64,000 nt of DNA from Flavicella marina (GTDB lineage Bacteria > Bacteroidota > Bacteroidia > Flavobacteriales > Flavobacteriaceae). The notes under the pieces are model-generated. The model was given only the letters and a program-made list of their open reading frames with translations, was not told the DNA's origin and did no database searches. The stretch spans positions 1,136,081-1,200,080 of the forward strand of contig NZ_VYVA01000001.1 in assembly GCF_009193215.1 (NCBI RefSeq). The letters run 5' to 3'. Every line of letters starts with the position of its first letter. The stretch's first letter is position 1. A program made the translations under genes and the position numbers. Of this stretch, positions 26,817 to 36,042 are shown one piece after another.

Positions 26817-27929
26817 ATGAGTGAAGTAAGACATAATTGGACAAAAGAAGAAATTCTTGATATATATAATAAACCATTAATGGAGTTGTTATATGAAGCA
26901 GCTCAAATACATAGATTACACCATGATCCGAATGCGGTTCAGGTCTCTACTTTGTTATCAATAAAAACAGGAGGATGTTCTGAAGATTGTGGTTACTGTC
27001 CGCAAGCAGCAAGATATCATACCGACATCGATGGAAATGAATTAATGCCAGTACAGCAAGTAAAAGCGCAAGCTTTGAGAGCGAAAGCAGGAGGTTCATC
27101 AAGAGTATGTATGGGAGCGTCTTGGAGAAATGTGAAAGACGGACCTGAATTTGATGAAGTGTTAGAAATGGTTCGTACCATTAATAAGTTAGATATGGAA
27201 GTTTGCTGTACTTTAGGTATGGTTACAGAAAATCAAGCAAAACGTTTGGCTGAAGCTGGTTTGTATGCTTACAACCATAACTTAGATTCTTCAGAAGAGT
27301 ATTATAAAGAGGTTATTTCTACAAGAGGTTATCAAGATAGATTGGATACGATTGATAATGTGCGTAAAACAAATGTTACCGTTTGTTCTGGTGGTATTAT
27401 TGGTATGGGAGAATCAATTGAAGATAGAGCAGGGATGTTAGTAGCCTTGTCAACTTTAAATCCGCAACCAGAATCTACGCCAATCAATGCATTGGTAGCA
27501 GTTGAAGGAACTCCTTTAGAAGAGCAAAAGCCTGTTGAGATTTGGGAGATGATTCGTATGGTTGCTACTACTAGAATTGTGATGCCTGAGACGCAAGTGA
27601 GATTGTCTGCGGGTAGAACGCAAATGAGTCAAGAAGGTCAAGCGATGTGTTTCTTTGCTGGGGCGAATTCAATTTTTGCCGGAGATAAATTATTGACAAC
27701 ACCCAATCCAGATGTGGATGAGGATATGAAGTTGTTCGCAAAACTTGGTTTGAATCCAATGAAGCCTTTTACGAAAAAGGTACAACCTAAATCTGTAGAA
27801 GCAGAAGACTCTCAATTACATGCGAAAGGAGAAAATCCTAAATGGACAAGACCAGAGCATAAAATCGATCGTAACGAAGAAGCCAAAGCGAAAGCCAAAG
27901 AAATTAGAGCTCAGTTAAAAGAAAACTAA
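26817..27929 (+). CDS. bioB: Biotin synthase
   Basis: The 370-residue product is a radical SAM enzyme with CSEDCGYCPQ (Cys54, Cys58, Cys61) holding the 4Fe-4S cluster. The family landmarks YNHNLD, SGGIIGMGE and a conserved Arg in VRLSAGR are present, the last near the 2Fe-2S sulfur donor cluster. It inserts sulfur into dethiobiotin to make biotin. The C-terminal 50 or so residues are charged and extend past the usual end of the family core. No other biotin genes are in the window apart from the ketoacyl synthase just upstream, which may or may not belong to the pathway. Regulation through the upstream palindrome is likely but not proven. Confidence 0.96.
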   Translation: MSEVRHNWTKEEILDIYNKPLMELLYEAAQIHRLHHDPNAVQVSTLLSIKTGGCSEDCGYCPQAARYHTDIDGNELMPVQQVKAQALRAKAGGSSRVCMGASWRNVKDGPEFDEVLEMVRTINKLDMEVCCTLGMVTENQAKRLAEAGLYAYNHNLDSSEEYYKEVISTRGYQDRLDTIDNVRKTNVTVCSGGIIGMGESIEDRAGMLVALSTLNPQPESTPINALVAVEGTPLEEQKPVEIWEMIRMVATTRIVMPETQVRLSAGRTQMSQEGQAMCFFAGANSIFAGDKLLTTPNPDVDEDMKLFAKLGLNPMKPFTKKVQPKSVEAEDSQLHAKGENPKWTRPEHKIDRNEEAKAKAKEIRAQLKEN

Positions 27930-27951
27930 ATTCTATACTATTTAGATAGTG

Positions 27952-27981
27952 AAGCCTGTGCATTTTGTACGGGCTTTTTTT
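27952..27981 (+). terminator. bioB terminator
   Basis: AAGCCTGT pairs with ACGGGCTT (one T-G wobble), followed by a T run. Confidence 0.75.
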
Positions 27982-28089
27982 GTGTACTTATTTTGGGTTG
28001 GACTTTCTTGAGTGATTCTCGAGCCTATATTTGAAATCTAGAAAAGCTAAAAGACCTATGATGGTGTTTGTGTTTTTTAGAGAATAAGT

Positions 28090-28123
28090 AAAAAGTCCCT
28101 TTGAAATAACAAAGGGACTTTTT
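28090..28123. terminator. Bidirectional terminator between bioB and rseP
   Basis: AAAAAGTCCCTTTG and CAAAGGGACTTTTT are perfectly complementary around a 6-base loop, with A and T runs usable in both directions. It is 54 bases past the rseP stop. Confidence 0.9.
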
Positions 28124-28176
28124 AATGTGTTTTATTCTAAAAATGTAACCTGAACTTCTCGAAGGGTAGGTCTGTT

Positions 28177-29517
28177 TTAGTCAAATAATTTGATTACATC
28201 ATTTGCATTGGCAAATAATAATAAGGCCATTAATACAACAAATCCAGTGATTTGAGCGTACTCTAAGAATTTATCAGAAGGTTTTCTCCCAGTTATCATT
28301 TCGTACAATGTAAATACTACATGACCTCCATCTAAGGCAGGTATTGGTAACAAATTCATAAACCCTAACATGATTGATAAAAATGCTGTTATACTCCAAA
28401 ACGATTGCCAACTCCAAGTTGATGGGAAAATACTTCCGATAGAAATAAATCCACCCAAACCTTTGTATGCACCTGTTTCTGGGTTGAATACTTTTTTCAA
28501 TTGTTTGATGTAATCTGTAAGTGTTTTATAGCCTTTTGCTGTACCAGCAGGTATCGCCTCTGCAAGAGTGTATTCTTTGGTTTCAAGAGTGTAGTACCCC
28601 AAACGTTCCATGTCTTCAGCAGGAAGCGTTCCTAAGCTTACTCCAATTTTCCCGTTTTCGTCTAAAGTTACTTGAACTGTTTCTTCTCCTTTTTTGCGTT
28701 TTACCAACAAAGAAACTTCTTGATTTTTATATTTCTCTAAAACCTCTGAAGCTTCATCAAAATATTTAATAGGTGTATTGTTGATGGCTAAGATCAAATC
28801 TTTTGATTTTAACCCACTTTCTTTGTTAACGGAAGTATCGCTAAATCCACCTACAACAAAAGGAATTCTCGGACTGATAAAAGGTCCTTTTCCTCTTTCA
28901 ATTAATTTTGAAATAAAGTCTACAGGAACTTCTTTTTCTATGGTTTCACCATTTCTTTCAATAACGAAGCTCGTTCCGTTTACAAACTCTCCTGGCAAAC
29001 TAGAAAATGCTTTGACTTTGTTTCCGTCAATACTTTTTATTTTATCACCCGTTTGCAGTCCTAAATCATACCCTAAAGAGTCAGTAACCCAAACACCATC
29101 TTTTACATTGTCGTTTGGTAAATAGTTTTCTCCCCAAGTAAATAAAATTAAAATGTAGATTGCGAAACCTAAAATAAAATTTACAATCACACCTCCAAGC
29201 ATAATAATCAATCGTTGCCAAGCTGGTTTAGAACGAAATTCCCATGGTTGAGGTGGCAAAGCCAATTGTTCAGTGTCCATACTCTCATCAATCATTCCAG
29301 ATATTTTTACATATCCACCCAATGGAATCCATCCGATACCATAGACAGTATCGCCAATTTTTTTCTTGAAAATAGAGAATTTATAATCGAAAAATAAGTA
29401 GAACTTTTCTACTCTTGTTTTAAATAATTTTGCTGGGATAAAGTGTCCCAATTCGTGCAACACAATTAACAGTGATAAACTCAATAAAAATTGTGATGCT
29501 TTGATAAAAACTTCCAT
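28177..29517 (-). CDS. rseP: Site-2 membrane metalloprotease RseP
   Basis: The 446-residue product has the zinc motif HELGH (His21-His25) in the first membrane helix. At the C-terminal end is the second motif NLLPIPALDGGH, supplying the third zinc ligand. Between them are two PDZ-like regions (about 115-215 and 215-300). This is the regulated intramembrane protease family that cleaves anti-sigma factors and leftover signal peptides in the inner membrane. Its usual partner dxr is not within the window and no anti-sigma gene is adjacent. It is convergent to bioB and divergent from the SCO gene. Confidence 0.93.
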   Translation of the reverse strand: MEVFIKASQFLLSLSLLIVLHELGHFIPAKLFKTRVEKFYLFFDYKFSIFKKKIGDTVYGIGWIPLGGYVKISGMIDESMDTEQLALPPQPWEFRSKPAWQRLIIMLGGVIVNFILGFAIYILILFTWGENYLPNDNVKDGVWVTDSLGYDLGLQTGDKIKSIDGNKVKAFSSLPGEFVNGTSFVIERNGETIEKEVPVDFISKLIERGKGPFISPRIPFVVGGFSDTSVNKESGLKSKDLILAINNTPIKYFDEASEVLEKYKNQEVSLLVKRKKGEETVQVTLDENGKIGVSLGTLPAEDMERLGYYTLETKEYTLAEAIPAGTAKGYKTLTDYIKQLKKVFNPETGAYKGLGGFISIGSIFPSTWSWQSFWSITAFLSIMLGFMNLLPIPALDGGHVVFTLYEMITGRKPSDKFLEYAQITGFVVLMALLLFANANDVIKLFD

Positions 29518-29684
29518 GTGTGCTTTTTGGTATAAATCGAAAGCAAATGTACAATTTTTAAAGACACCTCATTGTTCGATTTTTTCAAAGATTGGCACAG
29601 ATAGAGTTAAAAAATGTTAAAGGCTTTATTTTTTCTATAATTTACATTTTTCTTCAAGCGAGAGTTGTAATTTTGACACTCAAT

Positions 29685-30356
29685 ATGGAAATCAAATTTT
29701 TTAAAAAATCGTTGCCAACAATTGTGTTGATGTTGGTGTTTAGTGTTGGGGGTGTTTATACGTTTTATAAACTGCTAACCCCTGAAAAAAAATTACCGGT
29801 ATACAATCCTGTTGATGTTAATCCAAAATTAGTAGATGCTTCACTGCATCATGTTAGAAAAAATCACAAGGTGGGCGATTTTTCTTTGATTGATCAAAAT
29901 AATGACACCATTACTCAAGAGGTGTATAAAAATAAAATTTACGTTGCAGATTTTTTCTTCACGCGTTGTGGTACTATTTGCCCCATCATGACAAATAATA
30001 TGGCGATCATTCAAAAAGAATTTATGAATGACACCTCTGTTTTGTTGCTATCACATTCTGTAACACCTGAAATGGACAGTGTGCCAATCTTGAAAGAATA
30101 TGCTGTAAATAAAGGTGTTGATGATGCAAAATGGCATATAGTAACAGGTGAAAAAAAACAAATTTATAACCTAGCCCGTAAGAGTTATTTTGCTGTTTTG
30201 GATGAGGGAGATGGCGGTGCACAAGATTTTATTCATACCGAACAATTTGTATTAATTGATAAAAAAAAGCGCATTCGAGGTTTTTATGATGGTACAGATT
30301 TAAAAGAAATTGAGCGTATAATAGCAGATATTTACTTACTTAAAAAAGAGGAATAA
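29685..30356 (+). CDS. SCO1/SenC family copper chaperone
   Basis: From the ATG at 29685 the product is 223 residues, with one N-terminal membrane anchor (about 9-30) and a thioredoxin-like domain outside. Cys95 and Cys99 in CGTIC and His183 in FIHTEQF are the copper ligands of the SCO family. The frame extends upstream to 29592, but that part lacks a credible start, and a TAATTTTG promoter element (29668-29675) lies inside it. SCO proteins deliver copper to cytochrome c oxidase or act as a thiol reductase in its assembly. The feoA and feoB genes follow on the same strand, so metal handling is a common theme of the cluster. Confidence 0.88.
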   Translation: MEIKFFKKSLPTIVLMLVFSVGGVYTFYKLLTPEKKLPVYNPVDVNPKLVDASLHHVRKNHKVGDFSLIDQNNDTITQEVYKNKIYVADFFFTRCGTICPIMTNNMAIIQKEFMNDTSVLLLSHSVTPEMDSVPILKEYAVNKGVDDAKWHIVTGEKKQIYNLARKSYFAVLDEGDGGAQDFIHTEQFVLIDKKKRIRGFYDGTDLKEIERIIADIYLLKKEE

Positions 30357-30382
30357 GTTTCTTTAGAACGATTCTAATTTAA

Positions 30383-30390
30383 TATCTTTG
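30383..30390 (+). promoter_or_regulatory. -7 element upstream of feoA
   Basis: TATCTTTG matches TAnnTTTG. Transcription from it would begin around 30397, so the feoA message would have almost no leader. The TTG at 30388 lies inside the element and cannot be the start codon of such a transcript. Confidence 0.4.
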
Positions 30391-30399
30391 CACTCTACT

Positions 30400-30675
30400 T
30401 TGAAAAAAATAGGGTCAAAAAACAAAATTGAATTGGAGCACACTGTAGCAGATTTAGAAATAGGTGAAAAAGGTATTATTGAAGAATTATCTTTTGTAGA
30501 AATTCCTTTGCCTTTGATGGAGATGGGTTGTATTCCAGGTAAAGAAGTTACATTGATTCAGTTTTCTCCTTTAAAAGACCCATTGTATATTCAGGTAAAT
30601 GGGAGTCACTTTGCGATTCGAAGAGAAACTGCCGAAAAAATAATTTTGGCAAAACGTTTGTGTGATGAACTCTAA
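30400..30675 (+). CDS. feoA: Ferrous iron transport protein FeoA
   Basis: The product (about 91 residues) is an SH3-like FeoA domain: TVADLEIGEKGIIEEL, then LPLMEMGCIPGKEVTLIQFSPL and a final IRRETAEKIIL. FeoA is a small cytoplasmic partner that helps the FeoB Fe2+ transporter. No ATG is available near the start; TTG at 30400 is the best choice because the upstream TTG at 30388 overlaps a promoter element. The gene overlaps feoB by 11 bases, which implies coupled translation. Confidence 0.88.
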   Translation: MKKIGSKNKIELEHTVADLEIGEKGIIEELSFVEIPLPLMEMGCIPGKEVTLIQFSPLKDPLYIQVNGSHFAIRRETAEKIILAKRLCDEL

Positions 30676-32761
30676 AAAAATAAATGTAGCTCTTGTTGGG
30701 AATCCTAATACTGGTAAAACTTCTATTTTTAACCAGTTGACGGGTCTTACCCAAAAAGTGGGGAATTATCCTGGGATTACTGTAGATAAAAAACAAGGTT
30801 CGTGCAAATTATTAGATGGTAGTAGTGCAACGATTACCGATTTGCCTGGTACTTATAGTATCAATCCAACTTCTTTAGATGAAAGTATTGTTTTAGAAAC
30901 CTTATTAGATACTGAGAATTCAGAATATCCAGATGTGGTTGTTGTGGTTGCTGAGGTTGAAAACATCAAGCGAAATTTATTGCTATTCACTCAGGTAAAA
31001 GACCTTAAAATTCCGGCTATTTTGGTTGTCAATATGTCTGATCAAATGGAACGTAAAGGTATTTCTCTTGACGTTGAAAAATTAGAACGTATCCTAAAAA
31101 CAAAAATTGTTTTAGTAAGCGCCAGAAAAAAAGAAGGTATTGACGCTATTAAGAATGCGATTTCAGAATATAAGTCGTATGATACAAAACCCCTTTTTCA
31201 GATTTCTGAAAAAATAGATCAAGCATATTTTGATGATATTCAGGCAAGTTTGCGTGGTTTTTCGTTGTATAAGTCATGGTTGCTAATTACTCAAAAAAAT
31301 CATGTCAGCTTTATTTCTGAAGCATCGAAGCATATCATTGACAAATTTAAAGTTGATCAAGAGAAATTAAAAAAATACCAACACAAAGAAACGATATACC
31401 GTTATCAATATATCAATGAAGTTTTGAAAAAAACGTATAGTGTTGATAGAACAAAAGGGACAGATTTAAGAAGTAAATTAGACAAAGTTCTTACGCATAA
31501 AGTTTTTGGATATGTGTTTTTCGCTAGTATTTTATTACTGATGTTTCAATCTGTTTTTGATTGGGCATCTGTACCAATGGATTTTATTGATGAAGCTTTT
31601 TCTAATTTAAGTGAATGGTCAAAAGAGGCACTTCCAGATGGCATGCTGTTTAATTTGATATCCGAAGGAATTATTCCTGGAATCGGTGGAATCGTAATTT
31701 TTATTCCACAAATAGCCATTTTGTTTTTGTTTGTTGCAATTCTTGAAGAGACAGGTTATATGAGCCGTGTGGTATTTTTGATGGATAAAATTATGCGTCG
31801 ATTTGGTATGAGCGGAAAGAGTGTTATTCCTCTAATATCTGGTACTGCCTGCGCTATTCCTGCCATTATGGCGACGCGAAATATAGGAGGATGGAAAGAT
31901 AGATTGATTACTATTTTGGTAACGCCATTTACAACCTGTTCAGCTCGATTGCCGGTTTATGCTATCATCATTGCGTTGATTATTCCAGAGACAAGAGTGT
32001 TCGGTATTTTTAGTTTGCAAGGATTGGTGTTGATGGGATTGTATGTTTTGGGGTTTGGTTCTGCGATTCTTTCGGCATATATTTTAAACAAAGTGTTGAA
32101 GGTCGACAGTAAAAACTTTTTTATTGTCGAAATGCCAAATTATAAATTACCATCCTTAAAAAACATTGCTTTTGATGTGTTAGAAAAAACCAAAGCATTT
32201 GTATTAGGGGCCGGGAAAATCATCTTAGCGATTTCAATAGTTTTATGGTTTTTAGCTTCAAACGGATCGAGTGATTTTAATAATGCAGAAGAAATCGTTT
32301 CTGAAACCTCACAAAGTAGTAAGGAAGATTTAGAAGATGAAATTGCAGCTTTCAAATTAGAAAATTCTTACATAGGAATGATGGGTAAAACCATCGAACC
32401 AGTTATTGAACCATTGGGATACGATTGGAAAATCGGAATTGCCTTGATCAGTTCATTTGCAGCAAGAGAGGTGTTTGTAGGGACTTTATCTACCATTTAC
32501 AGTGTAGGTTCTGATGACGAAGGAACCATAAAAGAACGTATGGCAGCCGAGATAAATCCTATAACAAAAGAAAAACGATTCAATGTGCCTGCTGGAATGT
32601 CGTTGTTGGTTTTTTATGCTTTTGCGATGCAATGTATGGGAACTTTAGCAATTGTTAAAAGAGAAACAAAGTCATGGAAATGGCCGCTTATACAATTGTT
32701 CGGAATGGGTGCTTTGGCATATTTTGCAGCATTTCTTACCTTTGTAATATTAAAGAACTAA
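30665..32761 (+). CDS. feoB: Ferrous iron transporter FeoB
   Basis: From the ATG at 30665 the product is 698 residues. It begins with a G-protein domain: GNPNTGKTS (G1), DLPGTYS (G3) and VNMSDQ (G4). After about residue 265 follow the polytopic membrane part with paired gate regions, including SGTACAIPAIMATR and TTCSARLPVYA with conserved cysteines. FeoB imports Fe2+ across the inner membrane and needs GTP hydrolysis for it. The GTG at 30662 immediately before the ATG is a less likely start. It is followed directly by the small Cys-rich protein gene. Confidence 0.96.
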   Translation: MNSKKINVALVGNPNTGKTSIFNQLTGLTQKVGNYPGITVDKKQGSCKLLDGSSATITDLPGTYSINPTSLDESIVLETLLDTENSEYPDVVVVVAEVENIKRNLLLFTQVKDLKIPAILVVNMSDQMERKGISLDVEKLERILKTKIVLVSARKKEGIDAIKNAISEYKSYDTKPLFQISEKIDQAYFDDIQASLRGFSLYKSWLLITQKNHVSFISEASKHIIDKFKVDQEKLKKYQHKETIYRYQYINEVLKKTYSVDRTKGTDLRSKLDKVLTHKVFGYVFFASILLLMFQSVFDWASVPMDFIDEAFSNLSEWSKEALPDGMLFNLISEGIIPGIGGIVIFIPQIAILFLFVAILEETGYMSRVVFLMDKIMRRFGMSGKSVIPLISGTACAIPAIMATRNIGGWKDRLITILVTPFTTCSARLPVYAIIIALIIPETRVFGIFSLQGLVLMGLYVLGFGSAILSAYILNKVLKVDSKNFFIVEMPNYKLPSLKNIAFDVLEKTKAFVLGAGKIILAISIVLWFLASNGSSDFNNAEEIVSETSQSSKEDLEDEIAAFKLENSYIGMMGKTIEPVIEPLGYDWKIGIALISSFAAREVFVGTLSTIYSVGSDDEGTIKERMAAEINPITKEKRFNVPAGMSLLVFYAFAMQCMGTLAIVKRETKSWKWPLIQLFGMGALAYFAAFLTFVILKN

Positions 32762-32878
32762 ATGCAAGAAGTAATCACATATCTGCTCTTAGGAGCTGCC
32801 ATTGTCTTTCTTTTGAGAAAATACATTTTTAAAGGGAAGGCGAAGAATGCATGTGACTCAGACTGTTCTTGTCATTAG
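32762..32878 (+). CDS. FeoB-associated Cys-rich membrane protein (38 residues)
   Basis: A tiny gene begins immediately after the feoB stop codon. Its product has one membrane helix (YLLLGAAIVFLLRKYIF) and a C-terminal tail with three cysteines and a final histidine (CDSDCSCH). Such small proteins commonly follow feoB in Bacteroidota and Firmicutes and are called FeoB-associated Cys-rich membrane proteins, thought to act like FeoC. The position and tail composition support it being real. Confidence 0.75.
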   Translation: MQEVITYLLLGAAIVFLLRKYIFKGKAKNACDSDCSCH

Positions 32879-33003
32879 TTGTTGATTCTTTTAAAAGATT
32901 CTAAATATTTTATTATTTTAGAGTTGTCTACTGCCCCTTAGATCAAATCAAAAAAAGCTTGCTGTGAAAAAGATATGTTTTTAACTAATAAAACAGATCA
33001 AAG

Positions 33004-33558
33004 ATGAACAATGAAAGTACTTATGAAGAATGGAAAGATCTTCAATTAGAAGAAGGGCTGCATACTAAAAAGAAAAATAGAATTTCTAGTCAAGGAAGGG
33101 TTATATCTGTTGACGAAAACGGAAAAACAGCTTTCTTAAAAACAACTCCTACCAACGGGTATCCTGCAGTAAACGCTTATCAGAATTCAACCGGTAAAAA
33201 ATCGGGACGTTATTTGCATAAATTAGTTGCAGAACACTTTCTTGAAAGAAAAGAAGGCGAAGAGTATGTGATTCATTTGAATTATGACAAATTAGACAAT
33301 CGTGTTGAAAATTTAAAGTGGGCTACAAAGAGAGAAAAAGAATTGCATCAGTTTTCTGGTCCTGCACATTTAAACAGAAAACCAAGATTGCAACGCGCTA
33401 AATTAACAGAGGCTAAAGTTCGTTTGATCAAAAGAAAAATTAACGATCCTAATCGAAGAACAAGAATGAAAATGATCGCTAAACAGTTCGGTGTTTCAGA
33501 GATGCAATTGTATCGAATAAAATCCGGTGAAAACTGGAGTCATGTTACCGATTATTAA
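33004..33558 (+). CDS. NUMOD4/HNH-like DNA-binding protein
   Basis: The 184-residue product looks like a domesticated relative of homing endonucleases. The N-terminal EEWKDLQLEE segment followed by RISSQGRVISV is NUMOD4-like. An HNH-type region follows (YLHKLVAEHFLE, VIHLNYDKLDNRVENLKWAT), with the usual NH pair reduced to VIH. The C-terminal segment (about 130-184) is a helix-turn-helix (MIAKQFGVSEMQLYRIKSGE). Family knowledge suggests DNA binding, and nuclease activity is doubtful. It stands alone between feoB and cydA with no sign of a mobile element. A regulator role is possible but unproven. Confidence 0.7.
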   Translation: MNNESTYEEWKDLQLEEGLHTKKKNRISSQGRVISVDENGKTAFLKTTPTNGYPAVNAYQNSTGKKSGRYLHKLVAEHFLERKEGEEYVIHLNYDKLDNRVENLKWATKREKELHQFSGPAHLNRKPRLQRAKLTEAKVRLIKRKINDPNRRTRMKMIAKQFGVSEMQLYRIKSGENWSHVTDY

Positions 33559-33564
33559 CATAAA

Positions 33565-33597
33565 AAAGAGCATCTTATTGCATATTTTGCTCTTTAG
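33565..33597 (+). terminator. Probable terminator after the NUMOD4/HNH-like gene
   Basis: AAAGAGCA (33565-33572) pairs with TGCTCTTT (33588-33595), followed by a broken T run. It ends only a few bases before the cydA -7 element. Confidence 0.55.
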
Positions 33598-33604
33598 TTT
33601 TCCT

Positions 33605-33612
33605 TACCTTTG
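33605..33612 (+). promoter_or_regulatory. cydA -7 promoter element
   Basis: TACCTTTG matches TAnnTTTG, 17 bases before the cydA ATG. There is no TTG at the normal distance. Confidence 0.5.
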
Positions 33613-33629
33613 AAGTAAAATTTTCTGGT

Positions 33630-34961
33630 ATGGAAGACATGCTTTTTTACGATCGAATGCAATTTGCATTTACGATTACTTTCCACTATTTATTTCCACA
33701 ATTAACCATGGGATTGTCCCTGATAATTGTTTATTTCAAATGGAAATTTTTACGAACCGATAACCTAGCATACAATCAAGCGGCAAAATTCTGGATGAAG
33801 ATTTTTGCCATAAATTTCTCTATGGGAGTGGTTACCGGAATTCCGATGGAGTTTCAGTTCGGAACGAATTGGGCAAAATTTTCTGAATTAACAGGTGGCG
33901 TTGTAGGTCAAACCTTGGCGATGGAAGGAATGTTTTCATTCTTTTTAGAATCTTCGTTTCTTGGACTCTTTTTATTTGGAGAAAAATTACTTGGTCACAA
34001 GCTTCATTTTCTTACGGGGTTTTTAGTCTTTTTAGGCTCATGGATGAGTGGTTGGTTTATTCTTGCGACGAATGCTTGGATGCAGCACCCTGTAGGATAT
34101 GAGATATTAGAGAACGGAAAGTTTGTGTTAACGCATTTTTCTGAATTGTTTACAAATCCTTGGTTGTTGCCCGCGTATTTGCACAATCAAGCGGCTTCGT
34201 TGGTCACTGCTGCTTTTGTAGTAGCCAGCATCGGTGCTTTCTATGTATTGAGTAAAAAACATAAAGAATTTGGAGTGTTGTTTTTGAAAACCGGAGTGGT
34301 TTTTGGTTTGATAGCTGCTTTTATAGTAGCATTCCCTACAGGCGACATGAATGCAAAAAATGTAGCTAAATACCAACCGGCATCTTTTGCCGCTATGGAA
34401 GGTATTTTTCATACAGAAGAAGGAGGAGCCGAAATTGTTTTGATAGGCCAACCGAATATGAAAGAACAGCGACTTGATAATAAATTTGCTGTGCCAAATG
34501 TGTTGAGCTTTTTAACATATCAAGATTGGAACGCAGAGGTAAAAGGCTTGAATGAATTTGATAAAAAAGATTGGCCAACCAATGTACCTGGTTTGTATTA
34601 TTCATACCATATTATGGTAGGTTTGGGTACCATTTTTATTGGGCTAATGGCCTTGGCAGCTTTTTTACTTTGGAGAGGGATTTTGGTGAAAACCAAATGG
34701 ATATTGTGGGCGATTTTATTTGCTGTGCCTTTTCCGTATATCGCAAATATCACAGGTTGGTATACGGCAGAATTAGGCAGGCAACCTTGGTTGGTGTACG
34801 ATTTAATGCGTACCACAGCCGGAGCCTCACCAACAGTCTCGTCTGGTAATACCTTGTTTACTTTTTTAGGTTTTATAGGCTTGTATCTATTGCTCGGATT
34901 GTTGTTTTTATTACTGGTAGGTAAGCTTGTACATAAAGGACCTGAAACGCTAAAATCTTAA
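33630..34961 (+). CDS. cydA: Cytochrome bd oxidase subunit I
   Basis: The 443-residue product is polytopic. It has His19 in TFHYLFPQLTMG (a heme b595/d-side ligand), LPAYLHNQAAS with the second heme His, and the Q-loop region between. The conserved C-terminal motif GRQPWLVYDLMRT is present. The length fits the short Q-loop form. The enzyme oxidises quinol and reduces oxygen to water at high affinity, helping under low oxygen or oxidative stress. It is followed after 3 bases by cydB. Confidence 0.94.
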   Translation: MEDMLFYDRMQFAFTITFHYLFPQLTMGLSLIIVYFKWKFLRTDNLAYNQAAKFWMKIFAINFSMGVVTGIPMEFQFGTNWAKFSELTGGVVGQTLAMEGMFSFFLESSFLGLFLFGEKLLGHKLHFLTGFLVFLGSWMSGWFILATNAWMQHPVGYEILENGKFVLTHFSELFTNPWLLPAYLHNQAASLVTAAFVVASIGAFYVLSKKHKEFGVLFLKTGVVFGLIAAFIVAFPTGDMNAKNVAKYQPASFAAMEGIFHTEEGGAEIVLIGQPNMKEQRLDNKFAVPNVLSFLTYQDWNAEVKGLNEFDKKDWPTNVPGLYYSYHIMVGLGTIFIGLMALAAFLLWRGILVKTKWILWAILFAVPFPYIANITGWYTAELGRQPWLVYDLMRTTAGASPTVSSGNTLFTFLGFIGLYLLLGLLFLLLVGKLVHKGPETLKS

Positions 34962-34964
34962 AAA

Positions 34965-36041
34965 ATGGAATTATTTTGGTATAGTGTATTGATCGTAATG
35001 TTAGCTGTATATGTCGTATTCGATGGTTACGACTTCGGTGCTGGTATTGTGCATTTGTTTTTTGCAAAGAAAGAAGAAGATAAAAAATTAATCACCAAAA
35101 GTATAGGTCCTTTTTGGGATGCCAATGAAGTTTGGTTGATTGCCGCAGGTGGTTTGTTATTTTTTGCGTTTCCACTTTTGTATGCTTCTGCTTTTAGTGG
35201 TTTTTATTTGCCATTAATGATGATTCTATGGTTGTTGATTTTTAGAGCCATCGGTCTAGAACTCAGAGAACAAATACATCATTCGATGTGGCATGCAGTA
35301 TGGGACAAGGCATTTGGAATTTCTAGTTTGTTGTTAGCCTTGTTTTTCGGGTTAGCACTTGGAAACGTAGTACGCGGTGTGAATTTAGGTGGTGTAGAAA
35401 ACGGAGTGTCAGCATACGAAGCAACATATTTCTTTCTGCCTTTGTGGAATAGTAGTTTAGATCCTTTAGCAGAACGGCTAGGGGTTATTGATTGGTTTAC
35501 TTTATTGTTAGGTATAATTGCAGTCATCTCATTGACCATTCACGGTGCAAATTGGGTCATCCTAAAAACAAAGTCTTCCATAAATGAACAATTAAAAAAA
35601 ATAATTTTTCGTTTGAATTTTGGACTGGTATTCTTTTTGATTTTGTCGATTTCAACGCTAGATATCGTGCAGCCGAATATTTTTGATAATTATACCGAGC
35701 ACGTTTGGTTGTTTATTTTTCCGATACTTACTACGCTAGGTTTACTAGGCTTGTTTTGGGTTCGAAATTTTAAAAACGAATTGTTTGGATTTTTATGTTC
35801 AACCTTGTTTTTGTTTGGTGGTTTTACGACTACAGCAGCTGCAATGTATCCGGTATTGTTGCCTTCCACAAATGCAATAAATAAATCTTTAACGGTGTTC
35901 AATACGATCACTGAAGGCTATGGTTTGTGGGTTGGATTGAATTGGTTTTTTATCGGAATAATTTTAGTTGTTTTATATTTTGTTGTGCAACATCGAGTGT
36001 TTAAAGGCAAGATGGATGATATAGAATATGGAGATCATTAA
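34965..36041 (+). CDS. cydB: Cytochrome bd oxidase subunit II
   Basis: The 358-residue product has about nine membrane helices and the CydB landmarks DGYDFGAG near residue 23, GPFWDANEVWLIAAGG and FRAIGLELRE. It is the second subunit of the same quinol oxidase as cydA and lies 3 bases after it, so the two are translated from one message. No cydX-like small gene is seen directly after it; the next gene starts one base past the stop. Confidence 0.94.
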   Translation: MELFWYSVLIVMLAVYVVFDGYDFGAGIVHLFFAKKEEDKKLITKSIGPFWDANEVWLIAAGGLLFFAFPLLYASAFSGFYLPLMMILWLLIFRAIGLELREQIHHSMWHAVWDKAFGISSLLLALFFGLALGNVVRGVNLGGVENGVSAYEATYFFLPLWNSSLDPLAERLGVIDWFTLLLGIIAVISLTIHGANWVILKTKSSINEQLKKIIFRLNFGLVFFLILSISTLDIVQPNIFDNYTEHVWLFIFPILTTLGLLGLFWVRNFKNELFGFLCSTLFLFGGFTTTAAAMYPVLLPSTNAINKSLTVFNTITEGYGLWVGLNWFFIGIILVVLYFVVQHRVFKGKMDDIEYGDH

Positions 36042-36042
36042 G

